Virus record (IMG/VR): IMGVR_UViG_3300022752_000027
Span: 59,736 to 123,735 of that record
Origin: a virus
Direction: 5' to 3' (one strand)
DNA: 64,000 nt
A program made the translations under genes and the position numbers. Positions 8,616-16,772 of this stretch are shown in pieces (the stretch's first letter is position 1; each line of letters starts with the position of its first letter). Under the pieces are notes generated by a model. That model ran no database searches, had not been told where the DNA came from, and worked only from the letters and a program-made list of their open reading frames with translations.

Positions 8616-9305
8616 CTACAACTCAAAGTCATCAGCCAGAGACTTCTTTGTTGTATTTTCACCAAAAGTTTTAACCTCTACGGTTTTGCTTTTCTTAATG
8701 TGAACTTCAGTATTGAACTTTACTACCTTACTCTTTACTTCATCGATACTAGCACTTTCATATGCTATACCATCCTTAGACCATTTGGGAAAATAAAGAT
8801 CGTGATTAGTATAACCAGCCTTGTTCTGATATTCTTTGCCTGCAATACATACACGCAAAAACTTATTAGCAAAAGGTTTGTCTTGATTAAACTGATTAAC
8901 TAATGAATCAACTGTATCATGCTTCTCATCTTGAGATTCTAACCATGCAAGTGAACCAGTCTCTTTACATAGATTCTTAACTGCTTTTAGGATCTCCTCA
9001 TCTCTTACAATGACATTACCCTTTGGAGTTGTAGCATCTGCAAATGGATACTCGGTAAGCTTTACACGACCTACCTGACCTTCATGACGACCCAAACCTG
9101 GGTTATCTTTATCAATATAAAATCCTTCAAAGTCATCACCTAATGCAGGACCTTCAACATCTAGAATGATATTGAAAGCTTCCTTATTATAGGGTGTTGC
9201 TTCAAGTCGGATATTATAAATTTTTACATTTGCATTACCGGGAGATAATGTCTTTGCTACTGAGGACGATGATCCGTTTTCTTTAATGTTTTTTGTACTA
9301 ATCAT
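8616..9305 (-). CDS. Putative ssDNA-binding or annealing protein, 229 aa
   Basis: Lies directly downstream of the AAA ATPase gene, the usual place for phage ssDNA-binding partners (DUF669-like). It ends in an acidic-hydrophobic tail SLADDFEL, comparable with the protein-interaction tails of SSBs. The body is beta-rich (about residues 25-150). The start is set at the ATG complementary to 9303-9305, 10 bases after the upstream stop and preceded by TTTAAAACC. An in-frame ATG at 9344 would overlap the upstream gene and gives a less likely N-terminus. The function is inferred from context. Confidence 0.6.
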   Translation of the reverse strand: MISTKNIKENGSSSSVAKTLSPGNANVKIYNIRLEATPYNKEAFNIILDVEGPALGDDFEGFYIDKDNPGLGRHEGQVGRVKLTEYPFADATTPKGNVIVRDEEILKAVKNLCKETGSLAWLESQDEKHDTVDSLVNQFNQDKPFANKFLRVCIAGKEYQNKAGYTNHDLYFPKWSKDGIAYESASIDEVKSKVVKFNTEVHIKKSKTVEVKTFGENTTKKSLADDFEL

Positions 9306-9315
9306 GGTTTTAAAT

Positions 9316-10059
9316 TTAGTCGATGAAGATTTGAGACCAGTCAACTGTTACGCTACCGTCCTCATTAATTTTTGAAATTTCAAATTCTTTATTCTTTAAA
9401 TGAATAGGTCTAGCACCACAAGATACATCATCCTTGGTTTTAAAACTAAGAATGTTAGTATCTCCACGTCGGTACAAATAACCTATAGCATCAGAGTGCT
9501 GCATGATAATTCTTTTAAGTTTACCTGTTAGGTCTAAATCCATTGATGTGAATTCAGATCCGTTCTTTTCCAGCAGCACATCCTTTACGTGACCAGCAAG
9601 AATAACTCTTGGTGCCCATTTCTTAATATAAGCAATAATTGTAGAGAATGCTTCACGAAGCCAAGGATAACCGGCACCATTAGGTAGGTTAAGTATGTTG
9701 CCATACTTAGGCTTACCCTCTGAAAACCAGTTCTTTCCCATTGGAGATTGAGAATAAAGTTCCTCTGCAAATGGGACACAAATTTCTTCTAAAGCAGTAA
9801 TTGTATCTACAGCTACGTACTTATAGGGATAACCTGCATCCTTAATTGCTTTACCAATTGCTTTAATTTCATCTACATTAGATGCACCAATCTTTAAAGC
9901 CTCAACATACTTAGAACCAGATTCTAAATCTAGGATTAGGCAATCAGGTAGATCAGCAAATAACGTAGTCTTACCTACCTTAGGCTTGCTAAATATTACA
10001 AGATTCTCTGGACTTGACGTATCAGGCTTCTGTTTCTTTGTTGGCAATACAATTTCCAT
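9316..10059 (-). CDS. Phage nucleotide-binding AAA ATPase (AAA_24/RecA-like)
   Basis: Walker A is FSKPKVGKTTLF (about residues 23-34). LDLESGSKY follows as in AAA_24 phage ATPases, and Walker B is YVAVDTIT (about 77-84). The family is a RecA-like recombinase or ATPase found beside ssDNA-binding proteins in phage replication modules, and it probably acts in recombination-dependent replication. It shares 1 base with the upstream gene at 10059 and is followed by the ssDNA-binding candidate. Confidence 0.8.
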   Translation of the reverse strand: MEIVLPTKKQKPDTSSPENLVIFSKPKVGKTTLFADLPDCLILDLESGSKYVEALKIGASNVDEIKAIGKAIKDAGYPYKYVAVDTITALEEICVPFAEELYSQSPMGKNWFSEGKPKYGNILNLPNGAGYPWLREAFSTIIAYIKKWAPRVILAGHVKDVLLEKNGSEFTSMDLDLTGKLKRIIMQHSDAIGYLYRRGDTNILSFKTKDDVSCGARPIHLKNKEFEISKINEDGSVTVDWSQIFID

Positions 10060-10604
10060 TAGCTTTTAATTATTTGATTTAGCCACTTCTTTCTACTTAC
10101 AGGTTTCTGCAACATGATTGCTGCTAAATCTCTAAGAGTTATTCTATCCAGGGGACAGTCCTCATCTGGATCCATGATCTCATCAAATGTATCAAATGTG
10201 ATTATATCAGATTCAGTTGCTTCAATCTTTGTAGAAACTGTAACTGCTTCTAATTCACTAACCGGTACAAGATATCTACGATCACTGCTGTTTTCTAATT
10301 CAACAGAATCATATTCTTCTTCCCAATATTTATTGTATCTCCACTTATACAAGGTTCTTTCCTCTGTCTCAGGTTCAAATTCTTTATTTACAAACTCCGT
10401 GTAAATATCCTGTCCCTTCTTTAGCTGACTTGGAAATAAACTAACATGCAATTCATTCTTTGTATATGGCTTATATGCCATCGTAGGTACAAACAGTGGA
10501 TCATCTATACCGAGTGCCTCAAAAGTTTTTTGATGATACTCTACAAGATTTTGCATCCTAGCTTTTTTGTCAAGCAGGTTTTTCTTTTCTTGAGTCTTAA
10601 TCAT
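10059..10604 (-). CDS. Hypothetical protein, 181 aa
   Basis: Unrecognised. A basic N-terminal coiled helix (residues 1-30) leads into an acidic centre with clustered Glu and Asp and ends with a helical segment LRDLAAIMLQKPVSRKKWLNQIIKS. It sits between the DnaB-like helicase and AAA ATPase genes, overlapping each neighbour by 1 base. A replisome accessory role is plausible from position only. Confidence 0.6.
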   Translation of the reverse strand: MIKTQEKKNLLDKKARMQNLVEYHQKTFEALGIDDPLFVPTMAYKPYTKNELHVSLFPSQLKKGQDIYTEFVNKEFEPETEERTLYKWRYNKYWEEEYDSVELENSSDRRYLVPVSELEAVTVSTKIEATESDIITFDTFDEIMDPDEDCPLDRITLRDLAAIMLQKPVSRKKWLNQIIKS

Positions 10605-11593
10605 TATTTTGTATTTAAACGTTTTTCTTGCTTCGGTGGTGTCGGTATTTCTACTACAGTCATACTTTCAAAATTACCTCTGAAGAAACTCATTCTGGTA
10701 TCACCATTCCTGCATTTCAGAAAGTGCATTACCATAACTCTTTCATCATCAATAATATATCTTTCAGGACCGTAGTACCGAATCTTGAAATACCCTGGTC
10801 TGTTTAGACCAACAACTACGTCAGCATGCTGAAGCAAAGCATCGGCACCCATAAGATCTGAAGATAAGATATAGTTACCAGCCCTACCATCTTCATTTCT
10901 CTCTGGATTATCAATGTTTCTATTAAGCTGACTTAAAATAATAAATGCAATAGGATATCTTCTCTTAAGTTTTGTAAGAGTTTCTGCAAATTCATAAAGC
11001 ATATCCTGCTTATTCTGTCCATTGCTTACCTTAAGCAGGTACGAATGGTCAAGAGTAATTATCGTATTGACATATCTTGGAATCTCTCCTTCTGCATTAA
11101 TGTGACTTTCCATGTAATCAATGATTACATCTTCAATCTCCTTAACAGTCATCGGAGTTTCTACTACGTCAATAGGATACTTTACTCTAATCTTTGCATA
11201 GTCATAGCATTTTAAAAGAGTTTCATCATCTAGCTGACCATTAGCACTACATAAATCTTTGTATGATCTATTAACCACACTAGAGAATTCACGCAATGCT
11301 GTTACTCTGGAAAGCATCTCGAACTGAAATTCTAATATCCTAAATTCTTCACCTTTATTCAGTACAAATGCACTATTTACAATATTGTCTTTTACTAAAG
11401 TCTTACCTGCACCAGACCTACCTGCGATAACAGTTAGAGTATTCCATTCTATACCGTCGGTAGATGCATCATTAAATTTAGGCCAAGGAGTTCTGATACT
11501 ACGTATCTTACCCTCTTTCCTTCCTTTCATGTATTCTAGTGCCTGGACAAAACCATCTTTCTGCCCTTTCCAAGCATGATTTTTTTCTGCCAT
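10604..11593 (-). CDS. DnaB-like replicative helicase (ATPase domain)
   Basis: RecA-fold hexameric helicase core. Walker A is VIAGRSGAGKTLV (about residues 35-47). Walker B-like TLDHSYLL is at about 155-162, followed by the DnaB signature FIILSQLNRNID (about 194-205). The protein lacks the DnaB N-terminal domain, so at 329 aa it is about two thirds of the bacterial length, as in many phages. It unwinds DNA at the fork with the DnaG-like primase encoded downstream. The first codons (MAEKNHAWKGQKDGF) give a clear start. Confidence 0.85.
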   Translation of the reverse strand: MAEKNHAWKGQKDGFVQALEYMKGRKEGKIRSIRTPWPKFNDASTDGIEWNTLTVIAGRSGAGKTLVKDNIVNSAFVLNKGEEFRILEFQFEMLSRVTALREFSSVVNRSYKDLCSANGQLDDETLLKCYDYAKIRVKYPIDVVETPMTVKEIEDVIIDYMESHINAEGEIPRYVNTIITLDHSYLLKVSNGQNKQDMLYEFAETLTKLKRRYPIAFIILSQLNRNIDNPERNEDGRAGNYILSSDLMGADALLQHADVVVGLNRPGYFKIRYYGPERYIIDDERVMVMHFLKCRNGDTRMSFFRGNFESMTVVEIPTPPKQEKRLNTK

Positions 11594-11628
11594 TATACTG
11601 AAAATGAGATTGTTACCGGACCAGTAAC

Positions 11629-11826
11629 TTAGAATGATTCTAGGACTTTCCGGGATATAAAGCTATAACCTTTACTGAATAATTCCAAGAGAATACTGAT
11701 AAAAATTATTTCCAAAAAACTAATCTGAATGTGCAATATATCGATACTAATTCTCCAGACAATTACATGCAACAAGAGCATGATGGATAACATCATTACT
11801 ACAGCCGCCAACTTTCTATAATTCAT
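11629..11826 (-). CDS. Small membrane protein, 65 aa
   Basis: Two hydrophobic helices (about residues 8-28 and 33-53), the first after a short basic N-terminus (MNYRKLAA). No family is recognised. The start overlaps the end of the upstream gene by 4 bases, which supports real translation. It could be an inner-membrane protein acting on the host. Confidence 0.5.
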   Translation of the reverse strand: MNYRKLAAVVMMLSIMLLLHVIVWRISIDILHIQISFLEIIFISILLELFSKGYSFISRKVLESF

Positions 11827-12401
11827 ACTACTTTTTCAGATATTGTGGCTTCATCTTCGTAACCACCGTTTAATATAATTTCACAATAGCTTGCCAGATC
11901 AGAGTCTTTAGTCTTATCTGGATTAGTTTTACCTATAAAGTACTGTGAATTTCTCATGTACATAAACTTCTGTTTCTCAAAACTATCCACATAATATGCT
12001 GTAGCTTTAAGTATTGTATCCCAACTGTAATCATAATTTTGGAAGAACCATTTAAATGCCTTTTCAATATCTCTTCTGTTTACTCTTGCAGACTTTCCAC
12101 TGGGTAGTTTACCTCTAGGGAATAATTCCAAATACTGTGCAATAAAATCATCAGATACGATTGGCTTTTCCTCTACTATTTTCTCGTTGAATATGTCTTG
12201 TACCTTAGCTAATACCGTTTTACCATCCTCGGTTAAGGAATACTTTTCATCTAAAAGTTTTGTGGCAATAAGATTCCTCAGTTCTGCATGCGCATTTACT
12301 GACTTTGGCCTACGTTTATTGGCAATACACCATAAGATATGAAAAGCATTAGGAGTTACATCTAACTCATCAAGGATATCGTAAAACTGTTTGATCATCA
12401 T
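11823..12401 (-). CDS. Winged-helix/DnaD-like replication protein, putative
   Basis: The N-terminal about 70 residues look like a winged helix (FHILWCIANKR ... KLLDEKYSLTEDGKTVL). The C-terminal half has the helical pattern FKWFFQNYDYSWDTILKATAYYVD and MYMRNSQYFIG, similar to DnaD-like or phage replication-initiator helices. Its position beside the DnaB helicase gene suggests a helicase loader or initiator. That role is inference from fold and context. Confidence 0.55.
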   Translation of the reverse strand: MMIKQFYDILDELDVTPNAFHILWCIANKRRPKSVNAHAELRNLIATKLLDEKYSLTEDGKTVLAKVQDIFNEKIVEEKPIVSDDFIAQYLELFPRGKLPSGKSARVNRRDIEKAFKWFFQNYDYSWDTILKATAYYVDSFEKQKFMYMRNSQYFIGKTNPDKTKDSDLASYCEIILNGGYEDEATISEKVV

Positions 12402-12687
12402 AGGTAAATCTTCTATCTAATGCATTCTGTGTATAATCAACCTCTCTAGTTCTAAATTTATGGGTAGTATCCAGCTCATTAGCAACCTCAGAAACTATTC
12501 TTTTTGCTGCACCATAATTGATCCCAAATATAGATAGAGCATCATACAATCCTTTTGCCTGTACATATCTTTTATTACTAAAAATTATAAAAGTATACTC
12601 GCCATTATTGACGTTAAGATAACCACGAACAGATATGTATTCAGGAAGGGGTACATACTTTTTAGTAGGTAATTTTTCGGTTTCCAT
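12370..12687 (-). CDS. Hypothetical protein, 105 aa
   Basis: Unrecognised. A beta-type N-terminal half and a helical segment (YGAAKRIVSEVANEL) are followed by a basic tail. It overlaps both neighbours (32 bases with the winged-helix gene and 26 with the uracil-DNA glycosylase gene), so translation is probably coupled. Confidence 0.55.
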   Translation of the reverse strand: METEKLPTKKYVPLPEYISVRGYLNVNNGEYTFIIFSNKRYVQAKGLYDALSIFGINYGAAKRIVSEVANELDTTHKFRTREVDYTQNALDRRFTYDDQTVLRYP

Positions 12688-13366
12688 TTTTTTCTAGTTG
12701 GTTATTTATTTTATTCCACAAATCATTGCAATCCCAATCCGTTTGATTAGTATATGCGGCACTAGCAGGATGTGTAGCAAATATCTTATAATGATTATCG
12801 GGTATCATATCAGCATACTCCTGTGCCTTTTTACCGAGAAAAACATAAATAATTCCAGGCTTGTTCCATATAAGATGGTCAATTAATGCTGCCGTGAATG
12901 GCTTCCAAATTAACTGATGAGTACCAGGTTTATTTATAGTTGTGGTTAAGGCACTATTCAACATTAGAATGCCTTGATTAGCCCATTTTTTAAGATCTGT
13001 AGATCTTTCTAATGGTTGGTCAACAGTTCTTTCAATAGAATCATACATGTACTTTAAAGATTTCTCTATTGTACCATGCATGCTACAACTAAAAGCAATA
13101 CCATCAGCTACATTTACCTGAGGATATGGATCCTGACCGATAATAACTACGTTTACAGAATCATAGGGACATTCTTCAAATGCCCTAAATAAATTTTTAA
13201 TTTGTGGTGTCCACTTTTTACCGTTAACTGATTCATTATAAAGGAATTCCAGTATTTTATCAAAGTCTGATGACATTATAAAACTTACGGTTGCTGGACC
13301 CCAACCTGCTGATTTCAATTTTTGAAACAGTTTTTCTTTTATATCTTGTAGGTTTATATCTTTCAT
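12662..13366 (-). CDS. ung: Uracil-DNA glycosylase
   Basis: Family 1-type uracil-DNA glycosylase, which removes uracil from DNA. The water-activating loop is VVIIGQDPYPQ (about residues 74-84), with the catalytic Asp in GQDPY; the family's following His is Pro here. The segment ADGIAFS follows as usual, and the DNA-intercalation loop appears as ATHPASAAY (about 201-209) in place of HPSPLS. At 234 aa it has the normal length. It protects phage DNA or processes dU, and its gene sits with the replication genes. Confidence 0.9.
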   Translation of the reverse strand: MKDINLQDIKEKLFQKLKSAGWGPATVSFIMSSDFDKILEFLYNESVNGKKWTPQIKNLFRAFEECPYDSVNVVIIGQDPYPQVNVADGIAFSCSMHGTIEKSLKYMYDSIERTVDQPLERSTDLKKWANQGILMLNSALTTTINKPGTHQLIWKPFTAALIDHLIWNKPGIIYVFLGKKAQEYADMIPDNHYKIFATHPASAAYTNQTDWDCNDLWNKINNQLEKNGNRKITY

Positions 13367-13375
13367 CTATATTTG
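13346..13375 (+). promoter_or_regulatory. Bacteroidota-type promoter for the lone plus-strand gene
   Basis: TTG at 13346-13348, a 19-base spacer and TATATTTG at 13368-13375 match the TTG...TAnnTTTG pattern of Bacteroidota sigma factors. The same spacing occurs at 55218. The site overlaps the start of the divergent uracil-DNA glycosylase gene and lies 20 bases before the ATG at 13395. Confidence 0.65.
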
Positions 13376-13394
13376 TGCATTAAATAAAATCAAC

Positions 13395-13754
13395 ATGTCA
13401 GAAGAAACAGTAACACCAGCAGAAGATCTTAAGCCAGTAAGAGCCGAGGTCTATAAAGAGGATACATCTATCAGTGTAGATATTCCTGTTGCATACGTGA
13501 TGCGCTTTAACCAATTGCTTTTAGAATTTGTTCCATTCAAGGATCAGGAACATTTTACAGAAGTAATGAAGAATATTGGTGAAGGAAAGATTGAAGAACC
13601 GTTTGCATATCATTGCCAAACTATTCTTGCTTTCCTTACTCTTATAGAAACAGCTGCAAGATCACAAGATAAATTACAATGGGTTGAATACGATCCTGCA
13701 ACTCAGACCAAGACAGTAGTTGATGGTCCAGCTAAACAAGACAATGTAGGATAA
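13395..13754 (+). CDS. Hypothetical protein, 119 aa, lone plus-strand gene
   Basis: The only plus-strand gene between 1 and 23.8 kb. It encodes an acidic helical protein without signal peptide or membrane segment. The middle (YVMRFNQLLLEFVPFKDQEHF) and the helix LAFLTLIETAARSQDKLQWVEYD look like a small helical bundle. It has its own promoter and a strong terminator that starts inside its last codons. This self-contained unit may be expressed at a different time from the surrounding operon. No family recognised. Confidence 0.65.
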   Translation: MSEETVTPAEDLKPVRAEVYKEDTSISVDIPVAYVMRFNQLLLEFVPFKDQEHFTEVMKNIGEGKIEEPFAYHCQTILAFLTLIETAARSQDKLQWVEYDPATQTKTVVDGPAKQDNVG

Positions 13755-13777
13755 AACCTACATTGTCTGTGTTTTTT
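13740..13777 (+). terminator. Rho-independent terminator overlapping the end of gene 13395
   Basis: GACAATGTAGG (13740-13750) and CCTACATTGTC (13757-13767) form a perfect 11 bp stem with a 6-base loop, followed by TGTGTTTTTT. It ends the lone plus-strand unit. A related short hairpin (TGTAGG/CCTACA) follows at 13786-13803 inside the end of the minus-strand gene. Confidence 0.85.
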
Positions 13778-13781
13778 GGCT

Positions 13782-14159
13782 TTAATGTAGGTTAAATCCT
13801 ACAATATCACCTATTTCTATAATGGCTTGGATGGCCAGACTCATCTCGTCTTTAGAGCAATCAGCAAAGGATCTGCATTGGCCATCAACACATAGTCCTG
13901 ACCTTACTTTTACTTCATGTTTGACACTCTCAAATGTGTCACCTGTATATGTGGCGACTTCTCTTATGCACTTCATCAGTTTTGATAGCTGTGCATAAGA
14001 TTTGTCTGCTGTAATAACCTCGTAGGTTAAAGAAACAATCTGACCTTCATCAAGATTTTTAATAAATATGTCAAGTTTTGCTAAACTTAGTTCATTTACA
14101 AGTATTAAAGTATTATTCTGCTTTTTTACCTGAATTGTTATTGGAAGCTGGTCTGCCAT
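13782..14159 (-). CDS. Hypothetical protein, 125 aa
   Basis: Unrecognised soluble protein with an N-terminal beta part (residues about 5-50), helices, and a Cys-containing segment SGLCVDGQCRSFADC near residues 92-106 that could bind a metal or form disulfides. It overlaps the coiled-coil membrane gene upstream by 47 bases. Confidence 0.55.
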   Translation of the reverse strand: MADQLPITIQVKKQNNTLILVNELSLAKLDIFIKNLDEGQIVSLTYEVITADKSYAQLSKLMKCIREVATYTGDTFESVKHEVKVRSGLCVDGQCRSFADCSKDEMSLAIQAIIEIGDIVGFNLH

Positions 14160-14517
14160 AATTCTTCTTCTTTTTATATGGACCTCGTTTTTTAGTCAAA
14201 CCCTGCTGATTAGTAGCAGGAGTAACTACAGGAGCTGCCTCTGTCCTTACAGACTCTTTTACTTTCTTTGACAACTCGTTAATCTCCTTGTCTTTTTCAC
14301 AAAGACTAACCTCAAACATATTGATTCTTGAATTAGAAGCAATAAGTTTTACATTTAGATTGTTAATCTCTGAAATTTTTGCATTCAATCCTTCCTGTAA
14401 AGAAGCAAGTTTATCCAACATTTTCTTGGATGCCTCTTTCCATTTAAGATCAACGAGAATACCAGTGACTACACCACCACCAATAGCAAATACTAAACAC
14501 GTTAAAAAATGACTCAT
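14113..14517 (-). CDS. Membrane-anchored coiled-coil protein, 134 aa
   Basis: One N-terminal transmembrane helix (about residues 4-24, FLTCLVFAIGGGVVTGILV), a coiled coil (about 27-85, with heptads of Leu, Ile and Val) and a strongly basic tail rich in Lys and Arg (KKRGPYKKKK). The layout suits an inner-membrane protein that contacts DNA or RNA through its tail. No family recognised. Its start overlaps the previous gene by 4 bases. Confidence 0.6.
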   Translation of the reverse strand: MSHFLTCLVFAIGGGVVTGILVDLKWKEASKKMLDKLASLQEGLNAKISEINNLNVKLIASNSRINMFEVSLCEKDKEINELSKKVKESVRTEAAPVVTPATNQQGLTKKRGPYKKKKNYGRPASNNNSGKKAE

Positions 14518-14852
14518 GATTTTTTGTTTTTATAGTTATTAATTAATTTGGTTACTTCTTCCAGATCATAGTATTCCAGTGATCCGGCAGCTTCGCCAAA
14601 GTTACTAAGAACTTTTGTAATTTCTACCATATCCAGCTCAGGAATATCCCAAAAAGTTTTGATCACATGACCATGTTCTTTAAGTATAATATCTAGAAAT
14701 GTATTTAGAATATTCTTTGTTTTGTGCTTATTGAACCAAGGAATCATAGTTGTTTCATCAGCTGCATAGACACATATCTGCAAAAGCATAAGCAAATTAA
14801 CAACTTTCAGTTTATCTTCTTCAGTCATATTAAAAGATGTATCTGATTTCAT
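14514..14852 (-). CDS. Hypothetical helical protein, 112 aa
   Basis: All-helical acidic protein (MTEEDKLKVVNLLMLLQICVY ... DLEEVTKLINNYKNKKS). No motif recognised. It starts within the end of the radical SAM gene (23-base overlap), so it is probably translationally coupled to it. A partner role is possible but unproven. Confidence 0.55.
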   Translation of the reverse strand: MKSDTSFNMTEEDKLKVVNLLMLLQICVYAADETTMIPWFNKHKTKNILNTFLDIILKEHGHVIKTFWDIPELDMVEITKVLSNFGEAAGSLEYYDLEEVTKLINNYKNKKS

Positions 14853-15696
14853 TCCAAGGAATTATTAAACCGTGAAGCATTTTAAATTGGTAGATGTAGT
14901 CGTCTTTTAAGTTGTGCTTATATCGAATATTTTTACCACCGTACTTGGATATCTTATCCTCCTGAATTTCAGGATTCCATAGCAAATTTTCACCAAGTAT
15001 ATTATTTTTTAGATTATACTCGTGTTTATTAGCATTATGCGTAAGAAATATTACTTCAGACTTTACCAAAGGCTTATACACAGGACCAACATACTTATCT
15101 ACTAGCTGAAATAGTGCTGTATACTCTTGTTCCCATCCTTCTGTTACAATTACAGGACTGAAGTTTATATGTACCACCCAACCTTTTTCCATAAAGGGCC
15201 TAATAGCTTTTATTCTATCAATAATTTTACTGGTATTAGGTTCTAGCATATCAGCATAGTTCTGAGGCATAAGACTAAATCTTATTCTCATTTTAGATGC
15301 AGGATAGAGCTTTAATAAATCAGGATTTACATACTTGGTAGCAAAAGAACCATATGCTTTTTCATGATCACGGAAAAATTTAGTAATCTTTTCCATATCA
15401 TAATACTTAGCATGCAATGCTAAATCTTCATTACAACCTATGTCATAAGTAATAAAGAAAGGATGTGTTTGATTAGGCTTTTCTACTTGTGCAAACCAAG
15501 AATGATGGTCTATGGCGGTTAGAATATCTTCTATATTCTTAGCTACTGTTAGACCTTTAGGTTTATGCCTCTTACAATAACAGTAAGAACATTCAAACAA
15601 GCACCCCTGACCAAAACTTGGTGCAATGAAGTCAGTAGATCTACCCGAAGGTCTGATCTGCATAGACTTCCGAGTAACTAATTCTACTTTACTCAT
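14830..15696 (-). CDS. Radical SAM protein, spore photoproduct lyase-like
   Basis: Contains FGQGCLFECSYCYCKRH (about residues 28-44), the CxxxCxxC cluster that binds the [4Fe-4S] iron-sulfur centre of radical SAM enzymes. The surroundings (RPSGRSTDFIAPSFGQGC and FITYDIGCNEDLALH) resemble the SPL family, which reverses UV-induced spore photoproduct by radical chemistry. At 288 aa it is somewhat shorter than bacterial SPL. Phage members may repair DNA or do another radical reaction; the substrate is not proven here. It overlaps the downstream gene by 23 bases and the upstream gene by 4. Confidence 0.75.
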   Translation of the reverse strand: MSKVELVTRKSMQIRPSGRSTDFIAPSFGQGCLFECSYCYCKRHKPKGLTVAKNIEDILTAIDHHSWFAQVEKPNQTHPFFITYDIGCNEDLALHAKYYDMEKITKFFRDHEKAYGSFATKYVNPDLLKLYPASKMRIRFSLMPQNYADMLEPNTSKIIDRIKAIRPFMEKGWVVHINFSPVIVTEGWEQEYTALFQLVDKYVGPVYKPLVKSEVIFLTHNANKHEYNLKNNILGENLLWNPEIQEDKISKYGGKNIRYKHNLKDDYIYQFKMLHGLIIPWNEIRYIF

Positions 15697-15986
15697 AGTA
15701 CTGCTTCTTCTAGTTCTTCTAAAGTAATACTATCTAGAACTTGGTCTAATGGAGCAAACCGGGTAATATTAAAGCTGGGTTCCTGTGTTTTACCAAATAG
15801 ATCTCTAACATTTTTAGAATTTCTAATCTCCATTAATGTAACACCCATCTTATCATGCATATCATAGTATCTCATTTCTCGGATAGTATAAATCTTATCC
15901 TTAATGGGTCTATTAGGAATAATCTCCATTGACCGGGGATCAAAGACATCATTTATACATACTACTTGATCACCTTCTTTAATCAT
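15693..15986 (-). CDS. Small beta-barrel-like protein, 97 aa
   Basis: The N-terminal IKEGDQVVCIND and KIYTIREMRYYD segments resemble short SH3/KOW-like phage proteins. The C-terminal part is acidic and helical. It overlaps the radical SAM gene start by 4 bases. Function unknown. Confidence 0.55.
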   Translation of the reverse strand: MIKEGDQVVCINDVFDPRSMEIIPNRPIKDKIYTIREMRYYDMHDKMGVTLMEIRNSKNVRDLFGKTQEPSFNITRFAPLDQVLDSITLEELEEAVL

Positions 15987-16197
15987 TGGCTCTTTCTCCT
16001 TCGTTAATTCTTTGGTTAATCATCTGGTAGATCTCATCTACAAGATTCCATTGCTCCTCAGGTAGTTCTCTGTACTTCCAGATTTTCCGGACATCCTCTC
16101 TGATATTATTCAGAGCTTCACGGTATTCCTCACCATTAATAGCATAGCGGAAATCATCTCCATCTTCAGGAAGATTAAACTCTAGTATTGCTTTCAT
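15979..16197 (-). CDS. Hypothetical acidic protein, 72 aa
   Basis: Short, acidic, mostly helical protein (EALNNIREDVRKIWKYRELPEEQW). It overlaps the next gene by 8 bases. No family recognised. Confidence 0.5.
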   Translation of the reverse strand: MKAILEFNLPEDGDDFRYAINGEEYREALNNIREDVRKIWKYRELPEEQWNLVDEIYQMINQRINEGERAND

Positions 16198-16238
16198 TTA
16201 TAACAAGTTTATTAAGTTTAGTAAAAAAAGATAAACTC

Positions 16239-16613
16239 TCATTTGTCACCTCTTTTTACAAGTTCAATCAACTTTTTAAGACAGGCAAGTTCTGCTTCTT
16301 CGTATGTAGTATAACTCATATTTCTTTGCTCACCATTAGGAAATATGACCTTAAAAAATTCACCCAAATCTGACATACCAGACTGTATAAAAAATCTAAT
16401 TTTATACTTCTCTCTAAACCATCTAAATGCTTGTTGGTATAGTGGTGCTGAACAATTCCAAGTATCTTCTTTACTATTAGTATAATATTGTTTAATACTC
16501 ATAACTGTAAGTCCAAGCACTCCTTTTTCATCATAGCAACCAAAACAAGGTTCATTAAACCCAAGCCTTTTAAGTTCTAATGCTTCTTGATATGGTACAA
16601 ATTCTTTTTTCAT
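16239..16613 (-). CDS. Hypothetical protein, 124 aa
   Basis: The start is set at the ATG complementary to 16611-16613 because GGGAGG lies about 7 bases upstream, one of the few clear Shine-Dalgarno sites in the window. A TTG further upstream is rejected. The protein starts KKEFVPYQEALELKRLGFNEPCFGCYD, a phrase common in small Bacteroidota phage proteins, and has C-terminal helices. Function unknown. The ATG overlaps the TGA of the upstream zinc-binding gene. Confidence 0.6.
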   Translation of the reverse strand: MKKEFVPYQEALELKRLGFNEPCFGCYDEKGVLGLTVMSIKQYYTNSKEDTWNCSAPLYQQAFRWFREKYKIRFFIQSGMSDLGEFFKVIFPNGEQRNMSYTTYEEAELACLKKLIELVKRGDK

Positions 16614-16768
16614 TTTTTTACCTCCCAATAATGTTTACAAGTACCATCTTTTTCAAGTGGTATACCTAAAAAATAAGACTGTCTAAACTCAGATGGAGTA
16701 GCAGTATGTCTGTAACAGGAGTGTTTCAGGGGGCAATCACCCCCTGAACACATTGAAATATCTGGCAT
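16610..16768 (-). CDS. Small Cys-rich protein, probable zinc-binding, 52 aa
   Basis: The peptide has CSGGDCPLKHSCYRH at about residues 7-21 and TCKHYW near the C-terminus. The four cysteines with flanking histidines fit a small zinc-binding knuckle. Similar short proteins occur in many Bacteroidota phages. Its TGA overlaps the downstream ATG, and the shared GGAGG lies in its last codons, so translation is coupled. It lies 4 bases after the lipoprotein gene. Confidence 0.65.
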   Translation of the reverse strand: MPDISMCSGGDCPLKHSCYRHTATPSEFRQSYFLGIPLEKDGTCKHYWEVKK

Positions 16769-16772
16769 ATAC

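Noticed and set aside
16614-16628. TTG start upstream of gene 16239
   Set aside because: A clear GGGAGG site lies before the ATG at 16613, and the TTG falls inside the preceding small gene.
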